Position numbers and translations under genes: made by a program. 64,000 nucleotides of DNA, from assembly GCA_963922205.1 (NCBI GenBank), contig CAWUHX010000117.1, forward strand, positions 62,001-126,000, written 5' to 3'. Below, one piece after another: positions 19,866 to 30,126 of this stretch (position 1 is its first letter; every line of letters starts with the position of its first letter). The notes under the pieces are model-generated. The model searched no databases and was not told the origin of the DNA. It was given only the letters and a program-made list of their open reading frames with translations. The DNA comes from Romanomermis culicivorax. Its lineage: Eukaryota; Nematoda; Enoplea; Mermithida; Mermithidae.

Positions 19866-20274
19866 TACCAGGGGAAACTAACCCTCAAAAATTTGCGTCC
19901 GGGACGTGTCCTGGACGCATCCAGGTCGCGTTGGGAATGCGTCTTTTTCGGCAGCACAAAGAAAACTTCTCTTAATAATTGACATTCATGCAATAACTGT
20001 CAATCATTCATAATGTGTAGTGGATATGCATTTTGTTTTGACCTACAGTATGATAACAGTTGACCTTTCGTTTATATCTGGTAAATAATGTGTGCTTTCT
20101 ATAGGGAGGTAAGAAGGAAGCATCAGCAAAATTCTTTGGCTTTGTGTGACACAAGCACATGGCCTGTCAATTTTATTGTCGGCATAGTGTGCTTTTCACG
20201 TCCTGGGTGTGTCCCGGACGCGTTCTGGACGCGTCTTGGACGCGACCAGCATAGACGGTTAGTTTCGCCTGGTA
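19866..20274. mobile_element. Short inverted-repeat transposon (MITE) with GACGCG repeats
   Basis: The left end taccaggggaaactaacc (19866-19883) matches the reverse complement of the right end (20257-20274) at 17 of 18 positions. TA stands at both outer ends, consistent with a TA target duplication as in Tc1/mariner-type MITEs. Both subterminal regions carry inverted runs of the motif ggacgc(g/a)tcc. There is no transposase. Flanking sequence at 19574-19620 and 20310-20373 shows a second, looser inverted match (gcactata...), so the MITE may sit inside another inverted-repeat element. I see no gene in 19335-19865. Confidence 0.7.
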
Positions 20275-20459
20275 ATGTAGCTCAAACTCAGGATCTTCAA
20301 ATGAATCCTGATGTTGAGATTATCCTCATTTTGGGTTGGTGCAACCAACCTCGGGTTTCTTTATAGTGCTGAAAATGACTGTAATATGCCTCTCCCACTA
20401 TTTTTCAGCTCCTTTGAGAGGCAGAAGTTTTGTATCAGTTGGGACTTAGAATGCTACTG

Positions 20460-21160
20460 GTTTCGTACAGGAAAATTTTACTGTAGTTGACGCTAGGGGA
20501 AGGACAAAATGCACGATGCTGCAGAATATACTTTTTCACAGGCAGAAATATTTTTTAATGAGAAAGAATGAAAGTCCAAAATTGGAAAAGTGAATGTTTT
20601 CTAACTTTAACCCAAGTTCTCAAAAATCCTTTTTAAAGCTTGGCAATTATCCAAGCAAGTATATTCTTTTTTCCATCCCGTCAAGGCATTTTCTAATTAA
20701 CTAGTGGGGATATCCATTGATTTAGTCACTTTACACAAAAAAAATCATCCTGAGTGTAAACAAACGTATTTCTGCGAATATTTGGAGGAATGGGTTTTCT
20801 ACTGCAGAGAATTTAATGGATGCAGTCACTTGAAACAAAAAAATTATCCCTGGTGTAAACAAGCTTATTTTCACGACTTTTTTGGTGAAAGCTGTTTTTC
20901 ACTTTACGCAAAAAATATTCCCAGTGTAAACAAACGAATTTCCATAATTTTTTAGAGGAAGAGATTTCCAACCACAGAAATTCAATAGACGCGATCACTT
21001 CACGCAAAAAATCATATTGTAAGCAACTATGTTATAGCTTTTTTTGGTGGGAGGAGTTTTCAGCTATGGAGAATTCGATGGAAGCAGTCACGTCACACAA
21101 ATAAATATCCCGAGTGTAAACAAATGTATTTCTGCAATTTTTGGGGTAAGGTCGTTACAA
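20460..21160 (+). repeat. AT-rich tandem repeat family, copy 3
   Basis: The non-array module at 20460-20700 matches 23560-23790 in the same orientation. It is followed by about four array units (20700-21130). Confidence 0.7.
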
Positions 21161-22900
21161 AAGGGGTGGATCCTGGTTTTTTGAGACCAAAAGCTAAAAA
21201 AGTGTACTAAAATTTTTTTCACATGGGAAAAGACTGCCAATTTTAAAACTCTGTGGGTGCATACCCCCATATCAGCCCTCACACATGTATGCTTCCAACT
21301 GCATGGAATTTTTTTAGTTACCATCAATTAAACAGGTATCAGCTTTGGTTGACCCATAAAATCCAACTCATCCAGTTGAAACGTATTCAGCAAAAAATTC
21401 GAGCAAAACATTCTACACAGATGCCAATCATGTCCAATCATAGGGGTGGCATAAGTGCGGAACCCTGTTCCAAGTTCCAGCTCCTCTAGTTTCCTGCTAA
21501 TGGCCCACTGACCTCGGTCTAGCTATTTTATGTATGATACAGATCACTATTCGTAGAACAATGTTATTGATAATGCCTCTCACTACTAATCTCCCAAAAC
21601 TTATCTTTATCAGCTTCAATGAACAGGCAGTTCCCTGTGGACACGAGATATTCGTACACGTTGGAATTCTGAAATGACCTGTGATTTGAAATAACTCAAT
21701 TAGAGAAATGCCTTATATATGTCATACTACATTCATTTTGAATGGATCATGATCCCATGAAGTTACATATATAAGAATACACTCTAGAACAAACCATGTC
21801 GTTAGGAAAGATAATAAGTATGACAGAACATCATCACTAGTCAGTGAACAACCAATAAAATGTCATTTGATACATCCCAGATTATGCCCCAAAATATTCA
21901 GATTGCTGCTGATCTAATTCGACTTGCCAAAAAGATCGTTGATATCTTCAAAATTAAAAACGTTATTTCATCAACCTGCCACGTTTGAGAAAGGATCCAA
22001 AATGCAACAGGTAGCATGAGAAATAGGTCAAGTTTTATATGGATCACAAACTCACATTAGCTCATATTAGACTGCTTCTCTCCTGCAGATTTATTGCAAA
22101 TTTTTAAAACGAAATTTCTTTACATTCCCGAAAATTCTTGTGCTATAATTTGCTTCTTGCAGGAAACTTCAATCCCTCGCAGAACACTTGTTATCACTCA
22201 GGCCAGCTGAAGGACGCAGAAATATAATAATCTTCAACCTAAACAGCGAATGTATGAACTCTGAACATCGTCCACAAAATAAATATTTTGATCTCGTGGA
22301 TGGTGTGAATCTCAATAATTTGGGCGTCCTCAGGTTGACTAGCCTTATTGTCACGGTTTCCCCATATAATGAGATATGACGACTTTGTCATGTAAATCGA
22401 ATGAATTTTAGTGAATGTGTGTACAAACGATAATAATTATGAAAAAAGCGTCTGAAATGTGCTAGATGGAATGAACGACAGTTGACAAATGCGCAATCTG
22501 ATTTGCAAGCTGTAATTTTTTATAAAAAATCATTCTCGTGAAATTTACTGTACTTTTCGTATGGCTAATAGTAGGCTGTGGCTATACAGACTGCAGTAGA
22601 ATATACAGACTGCAGTCTTTATAGACAAGCGGCTATACAGACTGTGTTTTGCTGATTAACATGTGCGTATATATACAGTAAACTGTGACATTCAGTTGAC
22701 AAACTTTAGGACCTGCCGAAAAAATATAAAAATGACACAACCATATCGTTCATCTAAGCATATTGAAACTAGAGTAACGATATTCATAAGATAAAAATTA
22801 CTTTACTCGATTCCAATTTGATACTTGATTCCACACAGATTCGAAAAATAGCATTTTTCAAATTGCAGTATTTTTTCGTTACCTCGTCGGGCAGCTGTTA
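21160..22900. other. Non-coding stretch, partly repeat family
   Basis: The first 190 bases match the module at 18425-18650. A 42-codon frame (21858-21986) and a 63-codon frame (22188-22379) are open but resemble nothing I know. Between 22577 and 22640 a short motif (gctatacagactgcagt and variants) occurs three times. Confidence 0.4.
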
Positions 22901-22904
22901 CAAA

Positions 22905-23790
22905 AGAAATATCGGTTAAACAAACCTATATTTGTGATTTTTTAATGGAAGGAGTTTTCGACCTCGGGAAATTCAATGGATGCGGCCACTTTACAAAAAA
23001 AGTATCCCTGGTGTAAACAAGTGTAATTTCGTGATTTTTCGGTAGAAGGAGTTTCCGACCGCGATGAATTCATTAGATGTGGTCACGTTACACAAAAAAG
23101 TACCCGGGTGTAAACTAGCGTATTTCCTTCCACGAATTTTTGGCAGAAGGGTTTTCTGACTATGGGGAATCCAATGGACGCAGTCACTCTACATAAAAAA
23201 AATCGTCATTTGTGTAAACAAAGGTAATTTTCGATTTTTAGGGTTGAGTGTTCTTGACCATGGGGAATTAATCGGATATGGTCTCTTTACATTCTGTTTA
23301 CAACACTTTTACTTCGCAGTTTACACATCTTTTACTTTTACCGAAAGTCAGAATTTTTAGTTTATTGTTTCTTTGATGTGAAGATGACCAAATTCGAAAC
23401 TTATGTGCTTCTATGAAGGTTTTCATGCATGATTGAGGCCCAAAAAGAGGTGGACTAGTTCATTAGAAACTGTCCTTGAAAAAAGAGGTGGACTAGTTAG
23501 AAAAGTATTTAACCACATTTGAGTCAAGTCAGCCATTAGCTTGCATATCATTTTGAACCAGAAAAATTTTACTGTGGTTGATACATTGCTATGGAGGACA
23601 AACTGCAAGAAGCTGCAGAATATACTTTTCCATGGACATGAAAAAATTATGAAAAAATTTTTAATGAGAAAGAATAAAAATCCAATATTACAAAAGTGGA
23701 TTTTTCAAACTTTAACTCATTCTTGAATCTAGTCCACTCCGTTTTCTAGCTTGGCAACTATTCAAGCAAGTATATTCTTCCTCTTACTTC
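22905..23790 (+). repeat. AT-rich tandem repeat family, copy 4
   Basis: Three to four array units (22905-23290) are followed by both non-array modules (23340-23470 and 23560-23790). This is the most complete copy in the window. Confidence 0.75.
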
Positions 23791-24199
23791 CTGTCACGAG
23801 GTACGAGTGTAAAAATATTTTGTAAAAAATATAGTGATTATGTAAATGCATCTTATAATTTCGTCTGTCCATTAGTGCATAAATTATTCATGTACGCACA
23901 TTTTTCGTGTAAACATTCATGTTTCATATTTTTTGCGTAAACACTTCACTTTCCGGACATTTTGGCTGGAATCCGGTTATTGTTTTATAACTCACTGTTC
24001 CACAATATTTCGCAAGTAGCATTTTCCACATTTCTCTCTAATTATGTAATTAGCGGAACGGCAGCAGATTCCTCAAAAAGTAATTACGGGCTTTCAAAGC
24101 AAGGGCCGACATGGCCCTGCAAAAATAAAGTTATGGTACATATTATATATGGACCTACTGTTGGCAGGTACAAGGAGTAGTGATGGACTTATCCTTTGC

Positions 24200-24745
24200 A
24201 AAAAACGTGGTCATTTGCGAGAAGGGTCAAGAGGGTATTATCCCTAAAAATGAAGACTGGGACCTCTGTCGGACTCTCCAGTCAGTTGAAGATTTTTTCG
24301 CTTTACGAGACAGTGGATCTTAGAACTGAACGGTTCTTTTTGGTTTCGCATATTTTCGTGTGCAGTTGGATAGCGACCTATCCACTCAACGTCTATTTTT
24401 GTAAAAGGGTACCGGGCGTACCCCAAAACTTTTGGCATATAAGCAGGCGTTGCCCCGTTTCATTTCCTTTTATTTTATTCGCTTTTCCTTGTACCCTTCA
24501 ACCAGTGGGTCCTCATTGACCCCAATCAGAAAAGCCGCAGCCCAACGTTTCTCTTGGTGTATCCACGAATCTGGTGCCATTTATTTCCATCGTCGCCTTC
24601 AGTCGTATTTGGTACGTTTGTATTTTTCCGTCGCACTCGCCATATAGGATTAACTTGTACGTAAGATTGTTACAAATAAATTATATCAAAGAAAACCATG
24701 CATTTCTGTCCAGAGTCAACAGGGTCCCCCAACCTAACCCTGACA
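24200..24745 (+). repeat. Candidate 5' LTR of the first env-bearing retroelement
   Basis: A TATA box (catataag, about 24436), an AATAAA signal (about 24675) and a likely LTR end ctgaca at 24745 occur in the order expected for an LTR. They are followed by a likely primer binding site beginning tggtgacct (24752). The left border is not visible and no second copy of the LTR is in the window, so the start is a guess. Confidence 0.5.
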
Positions 24746-24840
24746 TAATTTTGGTGACCTAATAACAGGGGTAATCTAAATTTTTCAAGCCTTATCCAAA
24801 ATTTTTTTTTTCAAAAAAACAAACTTCTTATGGTTCGTTT

Positions 24841-26225
24841 TTGTTTCGTCATTTCTTTTTTCGTTGCCTTTTTGTGACACTGGCCTCTATTGCTAGTGAC
24901 AAGGAAACTTTGTGTGAAATTTTCGAACGAATTGAGCGAGAAGCCAAGCAGAATGCTTGCAAAGTAAAAATGCCTAATTATCCGGATAACAATGCTTTAG
25001 ACCCCTTGGGCAATGTCGCGCAAGAAACTCTAGCCACTGTTTTAGATGGGCGGCTGAGGGAACTCGAAGCCCATATTTCTCAAAAAGTTTCCAAAATGGA
25101 AGTGGGTCTAAACGAGTTAAGAATAGGCCACTTAAGAAGCCAAATAACTAGTGGAAATCAAAATTTCCCTTATTTTTTCGGTAGACCCTCAGAAAATTTT
25201 GAAGAATGGGTCAAAAGGTTAGAAAAGCAAATGATGCTGAAGGGCATCAAAGGCGATGATGATGCCCTAAAATTGTTTTTTTTTGGAATTTCACTTGGCA
25301 GGAGATGCCTTGACAAAATTTGAAAACATTTCAAACTCCCCTAATCCACCGGCAACCTACAATCACTTCAAATTAGCATTGTCAGCTGCATTCCCCATTG
25401 TACAAGATGTACTTTTTCAAGGTCAAATTTTGCGTGACAGAAAACAAAAACGTACGGAAACTGTGACCGCATATTTTAATGAATTGGAAACATTGGGCAG
25501 GCTCGCCTACCCTGAATTTGATGTTGGCGTCAGAGAAAATTTGATTGAACCCGTTTTCCGGGAAGGTCTTTTAAGCGACATCAAAAATGTGATAAAATTC
25601 AAATGCTTTGACAATTTTTCAAATTTAGTCGCTGAAGCAGTTTTTATCGAACACCAAATTTTGCGGGATGAAGCTAACATCCCTGTTCCTTCAACATATT
25701 CTTCTTATCTCAGGGAGCCGGTCCTCAGTGTCCAGCGAGAGGACCCTCTAAAAAGGCAATTTGAACAATTAAGCCAAAAATTTGAAAAACTTATGGTTCA
25801 AGTTTCAAAAAATTCAGATTGCAGCACTACTGAAAATAAAAAATGGACGGGTCAAAATAGGATCACGTGTTTTAAGTGTGGTCAAAGAGGGCACTAGGCG
25901 AGTGGTTGTCAGAATGACCACGCCTTGCCCTCAGCCCCTAAGTGCAATATCTGCACCAGAGCACTTGACCTGTAACTGTCCTGCAAAATGTCGTTTTTGC
26001 AAAAAGACAGGGCATAAACATAGAGATTGCCCTAGCATAGAATGTCGAAATTGTAAGCAAAGAGGGCATTTTGAACGAAATTGCCCCCAAAAACAGGGTC
26101 AAAATAGTAATGATGGCGTCTCTATCTATTTTTTAGATAGTGATGACCCTGCTATGACCCCATTAAATATTGGTTCTGTTACAGGGCACGTCATGTCATT
26201 GTTAGGTTATGACTCCGACAATTAA
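24841..26225 (+). pseudogene. Gag of the first env-bearing retroelement, broken
   Basis: Three overlapping frames (24841-25323, 25283-25897, 25782-26225) together make a retrotransposon gag. The first two carry the capsid-like region, with a helical segment around PYFFGRPSENFEEWVKRLEK and, later, DRKQKRTETVTAYFNELETL. The last two carry nucleocapsid zinc knuckles: CFKCGQRGH at the end of the second frame and CRFCKKTGHKHRDC and CRNCKQRGHFERNC in the third. Breaks: one frameshift near 25283-25323, and a second change around 25860-25897 where a TAG follows the first knuckle. The gene follows the candidate LTR and primer binding site directly. No protease or reverse transcriptase follows it before the envelope gene. 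Confidence 0.8.
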
Positions 26226-26821
26226 GTGGACTTCCAGGAGATCAAATCAGTGCCCCCGACGCCGGAACCGCACCACCCCTTATCAGAGGGTGAACTAACA
26301 GACAATGGTCAAGCCGTCAACGGAAAAGGGGAATGGGATACCCCCATTGGGCCAACATGGCTCAAAAATCATCGTATTTTGAAAAAAAGGCACCCAATCG
26401 AGTAGACAATGTCCCTCTACAGAAAAAAGGTTCCGTTTTTGAGAGAATAGGTGAGCTTTCAAAAACGAGACCCATTGTTTCTTCTTTTGTGAAGTGTGGT
26501 CTTATTTCACAGGGTGCAACGGCGACCCTCGGTTCTGCAGGTGCCCATGCTGTACTAAATCGCAAATGGCCCGATGAGGTAAACGATGCAATTGGGCCAG
26601 GAAATGGCCCACAAATGGGCCCAAACGCGAAGTCTCAAAATGTCCCGGGTCATGAGAACCAAACAATGGACCACGCTTGTTTTACAACAAGAAATATCAC
26701 AACTACCACCAAGATGGTCCCCCACACGGGACAGGGCGTCACTTTGGTCATGGCTCGGGTGGGGCATGTTGCCCCTTCCATCCTCAAATATGAAAAGACC
26801 GCCCGAAATTTTCTTACTGTA

Positions 26822-27845
26822 AATATGTTTACAGTAATCATTGGCTTATTTTTTTGCAAATAAAGTTGGCGGGTATCAGATGTGTGGTACTTCTCGTAGT
26901 GGTCACTCCATAGAAATTCTGGAAAAAGTTTCGTGTGTGAGGCCCCCAGTGGACGGGACCTCCATCATGACCACTGCTCGTGTTAATACCCCACGGAGTC
27001 ACCCTAAAGAAACATTTGCTTTTAAATGAAGCTTGCGTTGCGTACCAGACAAATTTGTACGAATATGGGTTTCTTCGATTCCAAGGGTATAGTAAGTGAC
27101 CACACCCGAGTTGAAAATTTGGCCCCTTATGTGTGTAGAATGATCTGGGAAACAAAAAAAACAAAAAGTTTCAAGGGTCAAACAGTCAATGAAACGTCTC
27201 AAGGTTTTTGGTCAACCCAGAATAAACTCAACGTTGAATATCAGTGGTGTTGTTCACGCCACTGCGTTTCTGTAGAAAATTTAGTAATAGAACAAGGGCA
27301 AGTGGCCTCCTGGGACGATTCGAGTTTACTCAGCACCCTCAGCGATTTAGGGGGCTGTAAACCCACTTAATGTCAGATGGTGTCATTATTTGGAATGAAA
27401 CGGCCTTGGACTCGGTTTGCCCTTTTGAATTTAAAAATATGTACCCGGTAAAACAAACAGGATACTACATAATTATGGACGATTTGCAAGCAACGTTTTT
27501 TTTGTGAAAAATGATCATTTTCGCCATAAAAATTGCCCCACGATTAGTACTGGACTAATAACTGATCAGGGTGTGGTAATCAAAATTAATACCACCCTGG
27601 ATGGGAATGAGGGTCAAAGTGAGAATCCGGTATTCGATTTGACCAACTACGACCCTATAAACTCAAAATTAAATTATTTAGCTCAAAAATTGCGTGACTT
27701 TGAGTTACAAAATTTTCGAAATGTTTGGAATGAGCTCTCAGGCAGGCCCAACGACACCTAGACGTAGTTTGGCAACTGCTACGGCTGGACGCCACTTTAG
27801 GAGCTCGGGCTTTTCTGCAACGACATGACATTATGGCGCAGTTAT
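26822..27845 (+). pseudogene. Envelope-like glycoprotein, truncated
   Basis: Fragments between 26822 and 27845 are similar to the envelope gene at 59654-61490. Shared short segments include FFDSKGIVSD (versus FFGSGGITAD), VIEQGQVASWDD (versus FIEEGQVASWEG), STLSDLGGCKPT and KLNYLAQKL. A hydrophobic start (FTVIIGLFF) looks like the remnant of a signal peptide. The frame changes several times (after about 26866, near 27029, near 27370-27503 and at 27761), and in-frame stops are present. At about 27845 the similarity ends in the middle of the gene, where an inverted copy of the AT-rich tandem repeat begins. The C-terminal half, including the membrane anchor, is absent. Gag lies immediately upstream with no pol domain between. 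Confidence 0.68.
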
Positions 27846-28045
27846 ATCTGATGAATTCCCTACGGTCAAAAACCCTCAATCCAGAAATCGAAAAATACCT
27901 TTGTTTATACAGAGGACGACTTTGTTTGTATAAAGTGACTGCATCCATTGAATTCCCCATGGTCAGAAAACTCTTCCACCAAAAATTCGCGTAAATACAC
28001 TTGTTTACACCCCGGATACTTTTTTTGTGTAAAGTGACCGCATCT
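27846..28045 (-). repeat. Inverted fragment of the AT-rich tandem repeat
   Basis: Here the units read in the opposite orientation (cttgtttacacc, gtaaagtgactgcatccattgaattcccc). The fragment starts where envelope similarity stops, so it marks the break point of the retroelement. Confidence 0.7.
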
Positions 28046-28049
28046 AATA

Positions 28050-28575
28050 AAAATCTCTGAAAATAGATAGTTAAAACAGATAATTTAGACTACTCATGAT
28101 CGAAATTTATTTGTGAATTGGTACTAAAGTATGAATAAAATCATCTATTCAAATTAAACAAAATGGTATATACATCTATCACCTATCACTACATTCTGAT
28201 AATCAAGCTGCACACCATTTTCCCACAAAGATTCTATCCACAAGAGAACCACATTCTTTGTGTATTTATTGTTCCAATTCTCTGGTTTTTATATTCTAAA
28301 ATGATGGAGAATGAATTTTCGCTATATTGAAATGTAAATTAAAATCATACTAATAGATAATAATTATTGCCATAGAATATAAAAATTTTCAAATTTTTAT
28401 ATTCTAAAATGCTGGCAAACGAATCTTTGAAATAGACACATACCTGTAATTGGGGGAGTGGATTGGGGGAACATAAACTTGGTCAACTCTATACCAAACC
28501 CTCTAAACTCAAAAAAGGAGAAAAAAGTACCTTTTTGGCATTTTGCAAGTGTAAATTCAGTATGATTTTTCAGCT
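28050..28575. other. AT-rich stretch without a recognised gene
   Basis: No coding region is supported. A phrase near 28443 (acctgtaattgggg) recurs at about 49325, which hints at a dispersed repeat. Confidence 0.35.
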
Positions 28576-28578
28576 GAT

Positions 28579-29610
28579 ATGGACCATAATTGTAATGAAA
28601 AAATTTCCAGATATGAGCATTTAATAACCAGCTCAGATATTCATCAAATCAAGCAAGATTTGGGCCTACAGCCTGGCCGACTTTGTGAAAATGAAATGGA
28701 AAGTTTAGAGCAGACTGTCAGGAAGAATGCAGAAGCAGTGCTTTGTTATCATTTTGATGTGCAATATTTTTTCTTAGATAAGTTTCTAAAAATTAGCTAT
28801 TTACTCTTCTCGATAATAATAAAACAATTTCTATCATTATGCCATAATCCATCCGTAGAAATTGATTAAGTATATTTTTTCATTTCAGGCCTGCAAATGA
28901 TTGCCCAGAGGTTGCTGTTTCGAATATTTGCATCAAACATTGTATGTATGGATGCCACCCATGGCACCAATTGAACGAAATTGTTACTTATCACAGTTTT
29001 GGTATTGGATGATACTCCACGAGGATTGCCTGTAGCTTGGTTCTTGTGCAACCAAGAAAATGAACAAAGTTAACAATATTTTTGAAGACCCTTAAGAAAG
29101 AGTAAATTTTCATATAATATTGACTTTTTCTTGCTCAAATGCTGAAAACTCTCCTCTTGATTATTTCATTGAAGTTCATGTAATTTTATGTAGATTGTAT
29201 AATACCAATCAAGTCAAGTGTTCATATTTTACAGAATTGGTTCCTATAGAAGTGGGCCCATTGAAGCTAAAGTATTAATGAGCAATGATGCCAATCAGCA
29301 GGGCCATGCATAAGGGGGGCTGGGGGTTGGCCGCATGTTTAGTGTTAATATTTTATTTTTAGAAAAATCAGTGATCATTGTGCCTGTCAATTTAAATGCA
29401 GATCTTGTCAATTTTGCATTGACATGTACTGATGTACATTCTACAATTTTTTGGTAGCTAGATATGCTTGCAAACATATTCACTGCATCTATTCTTTGCA
29501 ATTGAACCAACAAAATCTATGTTTTCCACAATTTGAATTGCTGGAAGAAGGATTAACCAATGAGCATGTCAATATTTTGTCCACAGAAACAACAGACGAA
29601 ATTGTCAAGG
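28579..29610 (+). pseudogene. MULE-SWIM transposase-like gene, 5' part
   Basis: Several exon-like pieces resemble the MULE-domain, SWIM zinc-finger proteins common in invertebrate genomes. The first piece (28579 to about 28760) has a conserved pre-MULE region (ITSSDIHQIKQDLGL). A second begins after a good splice acceptor (ttttcatttcag, ending 28888) and contains VCMDATHGTN, the first catalytic Asp of the MULE domain, then LVLDDTPRGLPVAWFL. A third begins after another acceptor (attttacag, about 29234) with KVLMSNDAN, which holds the second Asp. A SWIM-like finger (CQFKC, CKHIH) lies at about 29376-29500. In-frame stops at 28972-28974 and 29457-29459 show that it is decayed. The frame is cut at 29610 by an LTR retrotransposon and resumes at 42434. 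Confidence 0.72.
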
Positions 29611-30117
29611 TGTTGTATTTGTAAAATTTGTTGGGGTTCAGAGAAGTCAGATAGGCAGGAGTTGGGTCCAGGGATCGTCCTTAATGCACATGTTTCCAAC
29701 ACCCACACTTACCTGAGAACTTAGACTAGTTAAGTACCTAAAACCCCACAACAAAATAATCCAATTTAGAAAACCTTCCGCTTCCTAATTTGAATTCCCA
29801 AAGCTTAGACCAAAAGAAGGAGAGATTTCTCCTAATACTTTTACCTAACAAAAACAACTCACGTATACAAAATGTGGTGGAGGCAGGGTTAATATACATA
29901 ATGTCCTGCATGCTGAGAAGTAGGGACCCAGGCGGATGCTGACTAACAATAAACAACACAACAATAACACGTAAAGACAGCTCACTGTACATGTGCCAAA
30001 TCTGAGCTACAGTAAAATGCTCCTCGATGGTCTGCTTTGCTGGAACAAACTTGTACCTGTGCACACCTTTGCAGAATCAACAAACTATGCTGAAATCAGC
30101 GGAGACACACTACAACA
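29611..30117 (-). repeat. 3' LTR of the minus-strand retrotransposon
   Basis: It matches 42010-42433 over 29674-30117. The extra 63 bases at 29611-29673 complete the LTR to a TG...CA border and are missing from the other LTR. A polypurine tract (aaggggggg on the minus strand, 30118-30126) directly precedes it. Confidence 0.85.
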
Positions 30118-30126
30118 CCCCCCCTT

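Noticed and set aside
24841-27845. A complete endogenous retrovirus at this place
   Set aside because: No pol region, env is truncated by a repeat, and no 3' LTR is seen; it can only be described as a fragment.
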